NCBI GenBank assembly: GCA_030374805.1
Contig: JARGSG010000018.1
Span: 558,001 to 622,000, forward strand
DNA length: 64,000 nt
Direction: 5' to 3'
Source of the DNA: Gracilaria gracilis
Taxonomy: Eukaryota > Rhodophyta > Florideophyceae > Gracilariales > Gracilariaceae
Position numbers and translations under genes: made by a program. Below the pieces are notes generated by a model. The model was given only the letters and a program-made list of their open reading frames with translations, was not told where the DNA came from and did not search any database. Below are positions 52,362 to 63,900 of this stretch, piece by piece (positions within the stretch are counted from its first letter, which is position 1; every line of letters starts with the position of its first letter).

Positions 52362-53704
52362 TTAAAGCTCAACTGTTTTGTCGTCCACGTCTACATGCCC
52401 AAATTTGGCGTCAAAGCGACGCCTCTTTTTCTCTCTATAGCGTCTATGCGTCTTTTTGCGCTTAGAACTTAATGATTCACCAATAAAATACAACCTGTCG
52501 ATTAATTGATTAAATCGCTCCCCATTTTCGGCTCTGAAAAGGTTCCATTTCATATGTATATTCGTTAAAACCAAAGCAAACGAAAAAAACGTATCGTAGT
52601 TTTCCTCACGCCAGCGATACTTCTTTCCAAATGAAGTCTATAGAGTAGTCATTCTTCGAAAATAATTTTCAACAATTATCCTATCTGTTGCGATTTTCGA
52701 TTGCGATTTTGTTCGGCCGCAGATAAAAATCCATGCTGTGAATTTTTTGATGGATGAATACCAAGCAGTTTTTTCGTAATAACCTTATACAATTTGTCTA
52801 ATAAAACCGCCCAAGAATTTTTATATTCTTCACTTAATTCTTTCACATCATCATACTTCGTTTTTTCTTCCTTCTTTTTCTCTAACGCTTTTTCATGGAA
52901 CCATATATTTTCAACGAAAATTTCTTTCTCTGCCTTAGATCCCGGGTAGTGCTCAGAAAAATTAATTGCCATTCCATTAGGTAAAACAGACACTTCTATC
53001 TTATATCCATATAGTTTGTGTTTTCCGCTAAAATATTTTTTAGCCTCCTGCATGTTACCACTTGGGCGATTTGATTGATGGATAATTACATCTGTTGCAC
53101 ACCTCGCAAATTTGAAATATTTAAAAAATTTTTTTGATCAAAAATTGTTGAAAACGGCCATTCCAATAAAACCTCCTGCACATATGTCTTATATATTCCA
53201 TCACAGAGCATATGATTAAATTTCGTATTCATTCGCTCAAACGTATTTCCATTGATTCGAAAAATTCTTCCCAGTAAGTTCCATTGTCCGCCATGTTTCA
53301 AAGTCGTTGAGCACATAAATAAAATATCCTTCGGTTTTGTTTCATATTTTTTGCCCCGTCCTATATTTGAAGATGCACTTATGTGTCGCTCAAAACAATT
53401 GTAAATATTTTGAAACTTTTTGTCGGTAAAATTGGTTAAGCTCATTATCGTTTTAGCACCCCCTCTACAATAAAAATGAATCATAGTAAGGTGCTGCTGA
53501 TTCTCCATCATCGTCAGAATTTTCTACGTCTTTGGTTGTGTTGTATTTGGCAAGGTCGTTTTTGTAATTGAGGTCTATTTCGGTTAAAAGTTCCAGAGCG
53601 TTGTCTACCTGTTCGGGATTAAGGAGGTTTTGTATGTCCATGTTGAGGAGGAAGGTAGTTGGTATTGGTTGGTTGCTTTGATTTGCTGAAAGATCGACAA
53701 ACAA
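52362..53704 (-). pseudogene. DDE transposase (Harbinger/IS5-like, different family), broken
   Basis: Minus-strand pieces in order: an N-terminus (53704-53465), a DNA-binding region (53511-53086: FTDKKFQNIYNCFERHI; GGQWNLLGRIFRING), the catalytic part (about 53090-52676: SNRPSGNMQEAKKYFSGKHKLYGYKIEV, HYPGSKAEKEIF) and the end (52680-52362: IVENYFRRM, KYRWREENYDTF, VLTNIHMKWNLFRAENG). The order and motifs match a DDE superfamily endonuclease common in oomycete and algal genomes. Frameshifts near 53470, 53086 and 52676 inactivate it. It is AT-rich and not close to the transposases at 21.6-22.8 and 40.7-41.9 kb. Confidence 0.7.
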
Positions 53705-54713
53705 CGCAAAGACTTAGTATTGTATCTGTTTATGTAATAAATTGCCGAGAAGCATTCTATTGTGGTAGTCATGTTATCCTATTGCTGTAAATATGATTTG
53801 GAACGACGTCGTCTTTATTGTGCGTTAGCATTTTGTTTAGTCATCTAAATCTAATGTCTGTGTAGTCAGGAGGCTCACTGCAAGGGCGCAGGTGCGCAAA
53901 TGTATATACCTCCTGCTTTGCACGGTTATGTCCTAACAAAGCAGAAGGTCGATTATGTACGCCCAAGTAGATAAACCCCGACATCTGCATTTACACAGCT
54001 TTCCCGCGTCTCCCTGCCAAAGCAATCGATTCCCCGAGATTACTACGTGTAAACGCATTGAGCACTGTACTTGATCGTTGAAGCGCAAAAGGGCCGGCCA
54101 ATCATGGTATCCTCGTCACAACTGTCTCTTTCCTCAACCAGGGCTGCTGGCGTAATCTTCTGGGTAGGTTTAAACCTTCCGCATGGTGAGCAAGACCAAG
54201 GCACTGAATTCTTGTAGTGTGCTCTTTTCGTGCCAGTCTGTTTCTTTGCCACATGTTATGACGTAGTGTTGCGTACTGGGGCAAAGGCATCTCCATGACT
54301 ACCACAGCGCACTCATGTGAGCCAGGGCTGGCGCCATATGGAATTGAATCGTTGTCTTTTGGTTCAGCAATCGCTTGTCAGGCATCTTGAGGGTGTTGTA
54401 CGTTCCACGTCTCAGAGCGACTATAGACACATTTGAGCTTTAGTGCAATGCATGGTTGTCATGGTCTGACGTTGTACCGCGGTAACGACCTTCCGGACAC
54501 TATTTAACGCTTCCGTGAGTGAGAACCGGAAGCAACCGGGAAGCCAGACACAGTGTGCACTTTTATTCATGCCTTGTACTCCAGTACCGTTGCCACCCGT
54601 TCTCTGCCGGCTGTACTTATTGACGAAGCTCATCATCAAAGGTTTCGCCCACCTTAAGTTCGCTCCAGCTCCAACAATTTCGTTCCGGGTTTCAAAACAC
54701 CGAGGATCTCACT
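53705..54713. other. Intergenic, no gene seen
   Basis: Bases 54013-54062 resemble 47503-47555 just after repeat R copy 1 (agcaatcgat, attactacgtgtaaa), a short shared piece. No other feature. Confidence 0.4.
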
Positions 54714-55733
54714 ATGGCGTCATTCCCAGTGCGAAGATTCTTCTTGTTACTTCTTACGTATCTTTCACCAGTCCATGCATTTCCTTTCGGGCCTAGATAC
54801 CGGGCCAAGACAGTGTTTCCTTATGTAACGTGCGGACCATCACCAGACAGATGTTTCGAAAGTCACGATCTCGCAGACAGATTCTGTTCGCCAAAGGAAC
54901 AATTTGGATGTAAGATGCAGCCATGTTCAAGTGGAGGCTTTGGATGCAGTCGTGACCCAGTAGCCAACAGCTCCTGTGCCCATGGAGAGGTCGCCGCAAG
55001 CGATGTGAAACTAACTCTTGAACAACCAGTTTCAATTAATCTTAGACTCAATCCAACGCCTCCAACCGTTGATGTGGTTCTACTCATCGATGCATCGGCA
55101 TCCATGAAAGCTCATCTCGAAGCAATCAAAGCTAAACTGGTTTCGTTCTTGAACAGCCTCGAAACGTCCTGGGCCACGAAAGTGGGTGTCGCCATTTACG
55201 GGCCTGAAGGCTCGTTTGACTGTACTGGCATCTGTGCTGTGGCCGCGGTTGACGGAGAATTGACCAAAGCCATTCAAGCACTGGACCGCATACCCGAATT
55301 CGCCATCGGCCCGCGCACGATGTTGACTGCGCTCTATAATCTACGTCAATCCGATCTGCGCGCAAGAGCTCAGCGGCAGGTTGTGTTCCTCATCGGCAAC
55401 TCCCCCAGACGCGAGCCGGAATGCCAATAAGCCAGGACACGGGAAGGCACTGCCAGAGACGTGTACGGCTACTACTAGAGCGTGTCCGTCGTCCCAGTCA
55501 GTGTGGACGCGGACGGTTTGGACGCAAGTCTACCGGCGCCTGCGGCGTGCGGTGTCAATTCGTGGGCCACACCCGCGCTGGTCGCGTGGGGACACGCAAC
55601 ATACCTTGCCGGCAACACGGTCGGCGCCATGGTTGACAAAATTACGCCGCAGGCGTTGATGGCGGCTTTTGACACAGTGCGACGAAACCGCCCAAGCAAA
55701 TGCAGTACTTCAGGGGGTGTACCTCTCGATTGA
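54714..55733 (+). pseudogene. Secreted von Willebrand factor A-domain protein, truncated
   Basis: ATG at 54714 with a signal peptide (MASFPVRRFFLLLLTYLSPVHA), then a Cys-rich segment and a VWA domain from about residue 115: VDVVLLIDASASM gives the MIDAS DxSxS metal site, followed by VGVAIYGPEG and QRQVVFLIGNSPR. A TAA at 55428 and a TAG at about 55476 interrupt the frame, yet VWA-like sequence continues in the same frame (VVPVSVDADGLDASLP to MAAFDTVRRN) to about 55733, where a minus-strand retroelement gag begins. Two nonsense codons plus loss of the 3' end make it a pseudogene. Both stops can come from C:G to T:A changes. The intact protein would be extracellular, with metal-dependent adhesion. 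Confidence 0.75.
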
Positions 55734-55739
55734 TGCTGT

Positions 55740-57232
55740 GATAAATTCCTCTCTTCCAGATGGAATAGACGGCGTGTGCGAGACTTAATGCCGGCACGTG
55801 CCCGTGCCGCATCACCCTCAGCTTGGGCAAATTGAACCAGCTCCAAGTAGGAGATCTTGCGCTTGTTCTCCCGATAACGGGCTACCAAAGTCCTAATCGA
55901 GGGAACCAAGCCATCCACAAACATGGTACATCGCTCGGCCGCGGAGTAGACGTTCCCACAGCGGTGAAAGGCCTTATTCAACCGTGTAGAATAAACGGTC
56001 TCCGTCTCTTCCGGTCCTTGCTTCGCGTCGCGCAATGCGAGTATGGCCTCTTGAATTGCGTTCCCTGTAGCTTAGGATCGCAGGAGGTACTGTACAGTCT
56101 CTGGCCAACAGGTCACTCCTCCCTCGGAGGCACGAGACGATCCGCGGACAGAGTTGTACTGGTCCTCGGCCATCCCTTTTAAAAAGTAAGGCAGTGCGAT
56201 GTAGGCTTGCGCCTCAGACATCCGAAGTACATCGGCTTCCCCAACATATCGGGCGAGAAAGTCCAACACTAGGATTGGATCCTGCCCAGAGAACTTATTG
56301 GGCTTCAGTGTGAGCTCCAGCCTCTTAATGTGGTCTTTCACTCGTCCAGTCCCGCGAGGGGTCCTTTCTCCACTGGAGTCTTCAAGCCGATAATATCGGT
56401 ACGACAGCAACTTCCGATACAATAAATTCGTCGGCTTCAGTTCCTTGAGTCCAAGGTGCTTTCGTTCTTTAGAACGGCTCCGGGCAACGCCTTGCGTGGC
56501 CTCGGTGGCCCGGGAACGGGTAGCACGAGAGCGTGGGGGCTCGTCCTCACTTTCCGAAGAATCGGTTGACGAATCCCTGACTTGGGCATTAGACTCAGAG
56601 GATGAAGAAGAGGACGAATCAGGTTCCAATTTAACCTTTCTCTTCTTTCCCGCATGGCGGTCCTTGGAGCGGTGCGACTTCCGAGAACCTTCGGAAACCG
56701 GCACGCCGGGCGCCACAGCATCGTGGATGATGGTGTGCTCGACCGTTTCCAGGCGGGCCGCTAAGCGGTTTAAACGATCAGCTGCCTTCTCATGCAGGAC
56801 AGCCGATTCCTTTCGGTCTTCCATGATCTGGTTGACATCAGACCGTAAGACACGGACGTCTTGCGAAACATCCCGAACATCGGCTTCGTACAGCCGTTGC
56901 CGGAGTTTCGTAATGTCGTGAATCAGAGCCACGTGAGAGTTCTGCATCACGCGCACTTGTGCCTCTAATTCACGGAGGGTATACTCGTCGGACCTCGACG
57001 ACATGGCTTCAGCCGCTTGCGCGGAATTAGCCGGTCCTTGAGCTGGTGGGGCCCCATCGTTGGTACGGGGACCCCGGGAAGCCGGTGCTTGAGCGTTATC
57101 ACCCGGGACGTTCAGTACATCCGTTGGTAACGGCGGGAGGCTCTGAGCCAGTCCAGATGATTCCAGTGGTCCGGCAATTGTGCCAGGTGCAGACCCAGCC
57201 CTCGAGCGACCGTTGTTACGGCGAGATGCCAT
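55740..57232 (-). pseudogene. Gag of a truncated minus-strand gypsy element (element 3B)
   Basis: ATG at 57232. The N-terminus is low-complexity Gly/Pro/Ser, then comes a coiled coil (about residues 90-190: LREL EAQVRVMQNS to RLARLETVEHTI), a Lys/Ser/Arg-rich linker, and a retrotransposon-gag-like domain (LTLKPNKFSGQDPILVLDFLARYV; YFLKGMAEDQY). A TAA at 56072-56074 interrupts the frame, and the gag reading goes on in frame (RLNKAFHRCGNVYSAAERCTMFVDGL, then YLELVQFAQAEG) until it meets the antisense of the VWA pseudogene near 55740. No pol follows. It is a remnant lacking everything after gag. Confidence 0.7.
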
Positions 57233-57249
57233 TGTCCGCCGAAGCAATC

Positions 57250-58966
57250 GGGAGTTTTAAACGAACGATTACCGCTTCCAGCAATAACGCAAAGTGGATT
57301 CTCCCCACGCAGAGGGATACAGCACCAGTTTCCACTACAACAAAAGTTGGCCAGAAAGCCTTTTCTAGGTCGGGAGACCACTTGTGGGGCAAAGCCGGGA
57401 ACGGAAGGAAAGAACACAAACCGCGCCAGCGGCTACGCACCCAAGGTGTTCAGCCTTGCTCCCTATTGGGGCAGAGCAGTGGCAGAACCCTCCAATGAGG
57501 CCGACACGTGCCGGGCGTAACTCCAGGCAGCCTCTTCCTGACTTACAGACGGAGGTTGGGGGTGGCAATCGGGTTGCCAACAGGATGGATTTAACTGGGT
57601 GTGGCGTATCCCGTAGCAAAAGGGACGAGATAGAAGGTAGCAAAATGAGCCGCACTGCGGAGTACAGACTCGTGAGAGCTGGGAATAATCCCGAGACAAA
57701 AAGGGGCAAACCTGTACAACAGGGCGAAGTGTAACAAAGCCGTAAGACGAGAAAACAGAAAGAGTGTATGGAAGAATGATCAATAAGAGGCCGTAACGAC
57801 GGATCGGTGCTTCTCGGTGACGGAGGTGGATAACTTGTCCGGATAAGCGGCGGTATTCCCCGGGAATGGGGCGAAAGACCGTGCGCAAGCGGAACTCAAG
57901 CTAGAGCCAAGGCCTCGTTGAGGTTTACTTCCCCGTACAGTGGCGGCAAGTGCCGCCACTTATATACGGCTGACAAATATCACTAAAATATCTAAGTACC
58001 CGGCACGCCGGCCAACACTACCCATGTGTACCTCCGTGGCACACTTGCAACGGCGCATCCGGTAATCGGGCGCGGGCACACACGTGTCGCGCCAATCCTA
58101 CCCTTCATAGGCGGATCCCTAATCCGGGCCAAATAGGCAAATAGACTTCATAATAGTAGGAAGTTCTGTGGTGCAACCCCTGCGGAGGAAGAAGACACAC
58201 AAAGGGTGTTCAAGCCTTCCCTCAACTGAGGTAGTCACAGCAATAGAGCCCCTCTCAGGGTGATCGCGCTAGCCGGGTGTAAGACCGGGGATCACCGTCA
58301 CGACACGCGTAGAGAGCGGTAAAGGCAAAGAAGCCGCACAGTGGTGGGGAACACGACAGAGTCGGGGATGACGTCACAGACGGGACAACCAACACACACA
58401 CGAGAGTGGCACGAGACGCGGAGAGCGGTAGCGAACCACGCGAGTGGGCGAAACAAAGAACGGTCAACACCGGTATGCAGTGTAGCGATACCTGTATAAC
58501 AGTGCGAAAACAAATAAAGGAAACACACAGAATAACACGCGGAATGCGGTAAGGGTGCTGTAGATGCCGCGAGGCGGATGATGGTACCTACACAGTAGTG
58601 GCAACTCTCCGCGAGGAGGATATTGCTCACCAAGGGTGAAACATCAGAGCCGAACACTCGGTTGAGTCGTTTACTTCTCCAAAGTTGGGTTGAGCTCAAC
58701 CGACTATGTAGTGTAGCCGCCCACTGTCAGTGGTAACTAAATATCCAATATTAATATCTAGAATCCCCAACAATGGGTGCAAACTCCCCACACGTGTGTG
58801 ACTGACCAGCAATGCTGTGCACCTCACAACTATCCTATATGTTGTACGAATCTACCCAAGAATGGGGTGTGCCACGCACGGCATTCATCACCACCTCCTT
58901 AGAGAGCACCCCCTTGTCTATGAATCGCAATAGCGAAGCTTCATCCGCAATAGCGTTGCACTACAT
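57250..58966 (-). repeat. Probable LTR plus leader shared by elements 3A and 3B
   Basis: On the minus strand a TGTAGTGC start at 58966 directly follows a polypurine tract of element 3A, as expected for its 3' LTR. A TATA box (57959-57966) and then a leader run into the gag of element 3B at 57232. The LTR end and primer-binding site could not be placed, so the lower boundary is uncertain. No coding content is evident. Confidence 0.45.
57959..57966 (-). promoter_or_regulatory. TATA box in the probable LTR
   Basis: tatataag on the minus strand, within gccgtatataagtggcgg, about 730 bases before the gag ATG at 57232. Confidence 0.5.
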
Positions 58967-58980
58967 CTCCCCCTCCTGAG
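58967..58980 (-). other. Polypurine tract of element 3A
   Basis: Minus strand caggagggggaga, immediately followed by TGTAGTGC, an LTR-like start. Confidence 0.6.
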
Positions 58981-59201
58981 GCGCGACGACGACCCGCGAG
59001 CGCGTGCATCTTTCTCCTTCGGAGTGTATAAGTACCTCCCCGATAGCGGGTCCTTCTCCTTCTCCTGTCGCTTCGCCACGCGACCCAAGCGAATCACCAA
59101 CTTCTACACGCTCTGCAGCGGTATCGCCTCCGATTCCTCGGCTTTTTCTTGCTCCTTCTGTTCCGAACACTTCGGCTTCCTTTCCTTGCGCTACAACAGC
59201 G

Positions 59202-59564
59202 ATGAGTACTCCCAATCAGGGCAACAACCAACCGCCTGGCGGGCCTCCCCAACCCTATTTCGGGGGCTTTGGTCATCCTCAACCGGGCCAGCCGTCGTCC
59301 TCCAACCCCTCATCGGTGATGAATCCCGGCTTCCATACGGCGCCTCTTCCCCAAACGGGTGCACAACCGGCTCCGTACATCTTCCCCAATCAAGTGGGCA
59401 ACGGCATTGCGGCAATACCTCCGGCAGCGCCGGTGCTTAACCCGACTGTCGGTGCGTGGGCCTCGTATGACGAGTTAGAAGACGTGGATCCACGGTCGAA
59501 TCCATTACCGTTCGTACGGGCTCCTTGGTTACACCCTCACGGGGTCTTCAAATCTTCCTCATGA
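59202..59564 (+). CDS. Antisense ORF in the 3' region of element 3A
   Basis: A 120-residue ORF with ATG at 59202; the frame is open further upstream to 59004 without another ATG. It lies on the strand opposite to pol, between the chromodomain end (59870) and the polypurine tract. The protein is rich in Pro, Gly, Asn and Gln (NQGNNQPPGGPPQPYFGGFG, PAPYIFPNQVG) with an acidic patch (SYDELEDVD), so mostly disordered. No family is recognised. It could be an antisense gene of the retroelement, the start of an unrelated plus-strand gag, or chance; the coherent low-complexity composition argues mildly against chance. Confidence 0.4.
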   Translation: MSTPNQGNNQPPGGPPQPYFGGFGHPQPGQPSSSNPSSVMNPGFHTAPLPQTGAQPAPYIFPNQVGNGIAAIPPAAPVLNPTVGAWASYDELEDVDPRSNPLPFVRAPWLHPHGVFKSSS

Positions 59565-59869
59565 TTGAGTGCACTTTCCTCTGTCTTAGAGTTCTTCTTC
59601 CTCTTCATAGAGTCTTCATTCCTCTTCATGAGTGCTTCAAATTCTCTTCTGAGCTTCAATTCCTCTTCGTAGAGTCTTCTTTCTTCTTCTCCTCTTCCTG
59701 AGGGCAGCTTAGCTTATTCTTCAACTCTCCTCGTTTAGAGGGTGCCTTCACGAAGTAACTCCGGCACTGTACTCCGCTGGAGGTCGTTACGCTTCCTCGA
59801 GTGAGGTTCGTTGTCGTTGACACGGCTACGCCGGACACGAGAGAACGTTCCGTCACAGACGGTGGCGGT

Positions 59870-60568
59870 CTACCCCACTAGGGCGCGGTGTAGGTTAGCC
59901 GGAACATCCGTGTTAGTACGGCGGTGATACTGCACGATTTTCGATCGTGGCAGGTGCTCAACCGGTTCATCCGTGTCTGCTGATGGCGGATAGCCATACC
60001 AGCGCACCTGGTACCGCCTATACCCCTTCGGGTGCCAACTGTGTCCCACGATGTGGTCGACCACGAACTCTTTCGAGTAAACTTCACGTTCTTCACCACC
60101 TTTAGAAGGGTCGTCCACGCTTCGTAGCGGTACTGTAATAGGGATACCAGCTGCGTTGCTGTGTGCCTCTGACGCCTTCGGCGGTTCTGTCGTCCTCTGC
60201 TGAGTCTTCCTTACCGGATTCCGGGAGTTCTCGAGCAGTTCTTCGGTTTCGACGGTCTCCTCAACGTCTCGATTACGAGTAGTTTCCCGTGTTGACGGTG
60301 GTTTCGGACGGGAAGGCGGATTACCTACCACGGCACGTGCCGGTTCACGTGACTCCGTGCGACGGTTCGTGGCTACGGCGCTGCCGGTCGACAGTGTAGG
60401 CCCACTGTGTGGTGCACGGCGTGTGCCACGCGACGTGTGGCGCGCGCGCACTCCTGCACTGGCAGCTTGTATTTTCCCTAAATCAGGGCGGTATTCCGTA
60501 TCTCCAACGGTGCGTGCACTGTCATGACGGTTCAAAACGTCATGACGAGCGCTTAACGACTTCCCCAC
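59870..60568 (-). pseudogene. Chromodomain end of element 3A polyprotein
   Basis: A 232-codon frame downstream of the pol frame. A long disordered Arg/Thr/Ser/Glu-rich region precedes a C-terminal chromodomain: EFVVDHIVGHSWHPKGYRRY, then QVRWYGYPPSADTDEPVEHL. Chromodomains at the integrase end target chromoviruses to marked chromatin. The frame differs from that of pol; at least one shift between 60917 and 60568 must join them (an intermediate frame is open at 61086-60613). Confidence 0.75.
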
Positions 60569-60916
60569 GGATGGATGCGGTGGTGCGTCCTCCGTACCCG
60601 TTCCGGGGTGCTCTAACTTCGCTTCTGCGAGCGTCTTCTCTCTTTCCTGACTAACAGGTCTTGCGATACCGGGATCTGCCGTGATTTTCTTACTTCGCGC
60701 CTGCGTAGACGGTGCGCGACGAACGTCAGCGACGGTTTACGGCTTGCGCGCGTCCGGAATACTCCGTGTAGCAGTATCCAGCGGTGCTGTAGCCGTGCTC
60801 TTCCGAGAAATCGGGTGATCAGCGTCGACTTCCGGCGGTGCCGAGGAACTTTCGCGAGCGCGATCAGGTGGTCCCTCCTGTGTCTCCTCGACAACAGGAG
60901 GTTGATCATGCGGCGA

Positions 60917-63900
60917 TTACCCGTGCGGGTGAGCAATTCCAGTATCCTGGACAGTACGGGAGTTCGTAGATTGCGCGTGTCCCTTGCTGATAGGGCTGCG
61001 ATCCGCTGTAGAGCGTTGCGCGCCCTTGGCAATATCAGCACGCTGTAGCGGGTTTGCCTGTCCACTAACAGTGGTATCCTTAGCAATCACGTCCTCGACG
61101 GTGTCCTGAGACAACTCAGTCTCCAATTCTTCTCTCCGTGAATCACGGGATGTCTGCGACGGTTGCGACACCGGTGATTCCTGTTCTTCCGCAACAACGC
61201 GTGAATTCCCCTCCCCCTCCTGAGGTGGAGCGATACGGGGAGCAGTCATCACGTCAGTTGACGGTTCGATAGACGCTGTGAAGCGCGACTTCACAAGCGG
61301 TGTAGAATCCGAAGATTCGGTTCGCGACGATAACATCGGTAACTCCGACAATCCCCTCGATGGGTGACGAAGTCCCACATGTGGTGTAGCTTCTGTAGAC
61401 TGAAGCGATCGGTTCTTCGCCTGTCCAGCCTCCTGCTGAGTATCCAAAACAACTTCCGTATGACGGGTAGGTCCTTGTACAACTCGATCTCGAGAAAAAC
61501 GCTCATGAGCGCCACCAACTTCCAGTACAACTGTGTCCTTATTCACGCTAATAACGCGGAACGGACCATCAGCGATGGGAGAAAGCTTGTGTCGCCTCTC
61601 CTTTTCAGGATTGTAATATTCTTTCCTTACAAAGGCGGTTTGTCCCGGTTCCAGCGGTGGAAGTGGTCTCCGAATACGGGCATCAAAGTTCCGCTTATAA
61701 GCGTGTTGTGCTTTAGCCATTGCCGACCTGGCAACAGGTACCATAAATGAAAGCCACTGCTTCCAACGCAGGTAGTGATCAACAGTCGACGGGAACGTAT
61801 CCAGCTTTGGCTGAGGTTCAACCGCAACTGGCGGGGGCGTTCGCGACAGCACAAGCTCGAAAGGAGATAAACCAGTAACTCTGTGAACTTGCGTATTGTA
61901 CGCGTACGTCACGGTATCCGTGTAGAGATCCCAAGTCTTTGGATGTTCAACAGTATAAGCCCGCAATGCGGAGAGCAGCGTTCGATTAAACCGCTCGACT
62001 TGCCCATTACATTGGGGATGATACGTCGTCGTGAAGAGATTCTTCACGTCGAGTATCCGACAGACGTCCTGGAAGAAACGCGCAGTAAATTGCGGACCAT
62101 TATCCGAAAGGAGATTAACCGGGGGACCGTAGACTAGGACCCAATGCTTAACGAAAGCTTCCGCAACAGTGCGCGATGTAATCTTCCTCAACGGAATTGT
62201 CCGGACTAACTTCGAGAATCTGTCCGTAATGACGAGTAGAAACCGATTACCTCGGGATGTCCTTAAAACCTCACCGAGTATATCGATGGCAACAAACTCA
62301 AGAGGCGGTCGTGCGGGGAACAGAGTTAGCTTCTTCGCATGGCGACGTAATTTAACTCGTTCACGAGCACAGTGCGTACACGCCTTGACGGTGGTATAGC
62401 AATCCAACGCTAACGCGGGCCAGTAGAAATCCCGACGTAGTGTCGTGTACAGCCTTCTAGCCCCAGGATGGGAAGCAACCTTAGAAAAGTGTGATAGGTG
62501 AAGAACCCTGGACTGCAAGGAGTGAGGAACCACGATCTGTGGGGATGAACGAACCACTCTAACGAGGTAACCCTGAGTGTTAACCCCAAAAGGGATGTTC
62601 GCACCGCCATTAATTTGGGCGCGTATCCTCGTACAGAACGGGTCTCCCTGCTGTTCTCTGATCATCTCCTCAGGAGTGATTGGGACAAACGCACCGGGTT
62701 CCGGGTCTTCACCATCTGCGACGAGTAAGTCATCACAGATGTCGTCCGAAATCAGTTCGTAGTCTTCTTCACCCTCCTCCATGAGGAAACAGTGGATATC
62801 TTCATCATCGTCGTCGACGCGTAACGCTTCGCCTTCCGTTCCCAAACGTGAAAGAGCATCCGCTTGCGCGTTGAGACTTCCCTTCTTGTAGGTGACTTCA
62901 TAATCAAACTCGGCTAGCCGAAGACGCCAGCGCATTAAACGCCCGGAAGGTTCCGTGATTGACATTAACCAGCGTAACGCGGAATGATCCGTGTTAACGG
63001 TAAAATGCACACCCATAAGATATGGTCTTAACGTCTGTGAAGCCCATACCATGGCGAGACACTCCTTTTCGGATACCGAATAGTTCCGTTCATGAACGTT
63101 GAGCGTGCGAGACCAAAATCCAATTGGTCGGCGTTCCCCGTCGGGTGTAGTCTGAAACAGTGCACAGCCGATCTGGTAGTCGCTCGCATCCGTATCCACG
63201 GTAAATGGCAACCCGTTCTTCGGTAATGACAGCACGGGTGCTGTTGTAACTGCCTCTATAAGAGAGTTGAATGCTTCCACTTGCGTGGGAGCAAGGGGGC
63301 CCAGTTTTGGTGGTTGTCTCTTCTTCAGGAGCTCGTTGAGTGGTCCCGCGATCTTCGCGAAGCGAAGAATAAACCGTCGATAGACGTTGCATAATCCTAG
63401 GAAGGAACGCAGCTCAGTCTGAGTCGTAGGTAGTTTAGCCTCCTTGAGTGACTTCACGCGAGCCTGCTCGATCAGTAGCCGTCCCGGACGGATTACGTGT
63501 CCAAAATACTTGACCGAGTCAGTAAAGAATTCACATTTCCTCAGCTTGAGTGTTACTCCTGCGTCACGCAGTGTTGTGATTATCTCACGAACGTGATCCA
63601 AATGGTCATCCAAATTATTGGAGAAGACGATGATATCGTCGAGATAGACGAGGCAACTCCGCCATTTGAAACGGTCAAGGAGGATATCCAAAGCACGCTG
63701 AAAAGTAGCGGGAGCGTTCGTAAGTCCAAAAGGCATACGCTTAAAGCGGTACAGCCCTAAATGACAGGTAAACGCAGTCTTATCACGGTCTTCCGGTCGC
63801 ACGGGTACTTGCCAGTACCCCCAATTCGCATCCAAAGTGGAGAAGACGGTTTGCATCGCCAAGCGAGTCAATGTACTCGTCCATACGAGGTATGGGATAC

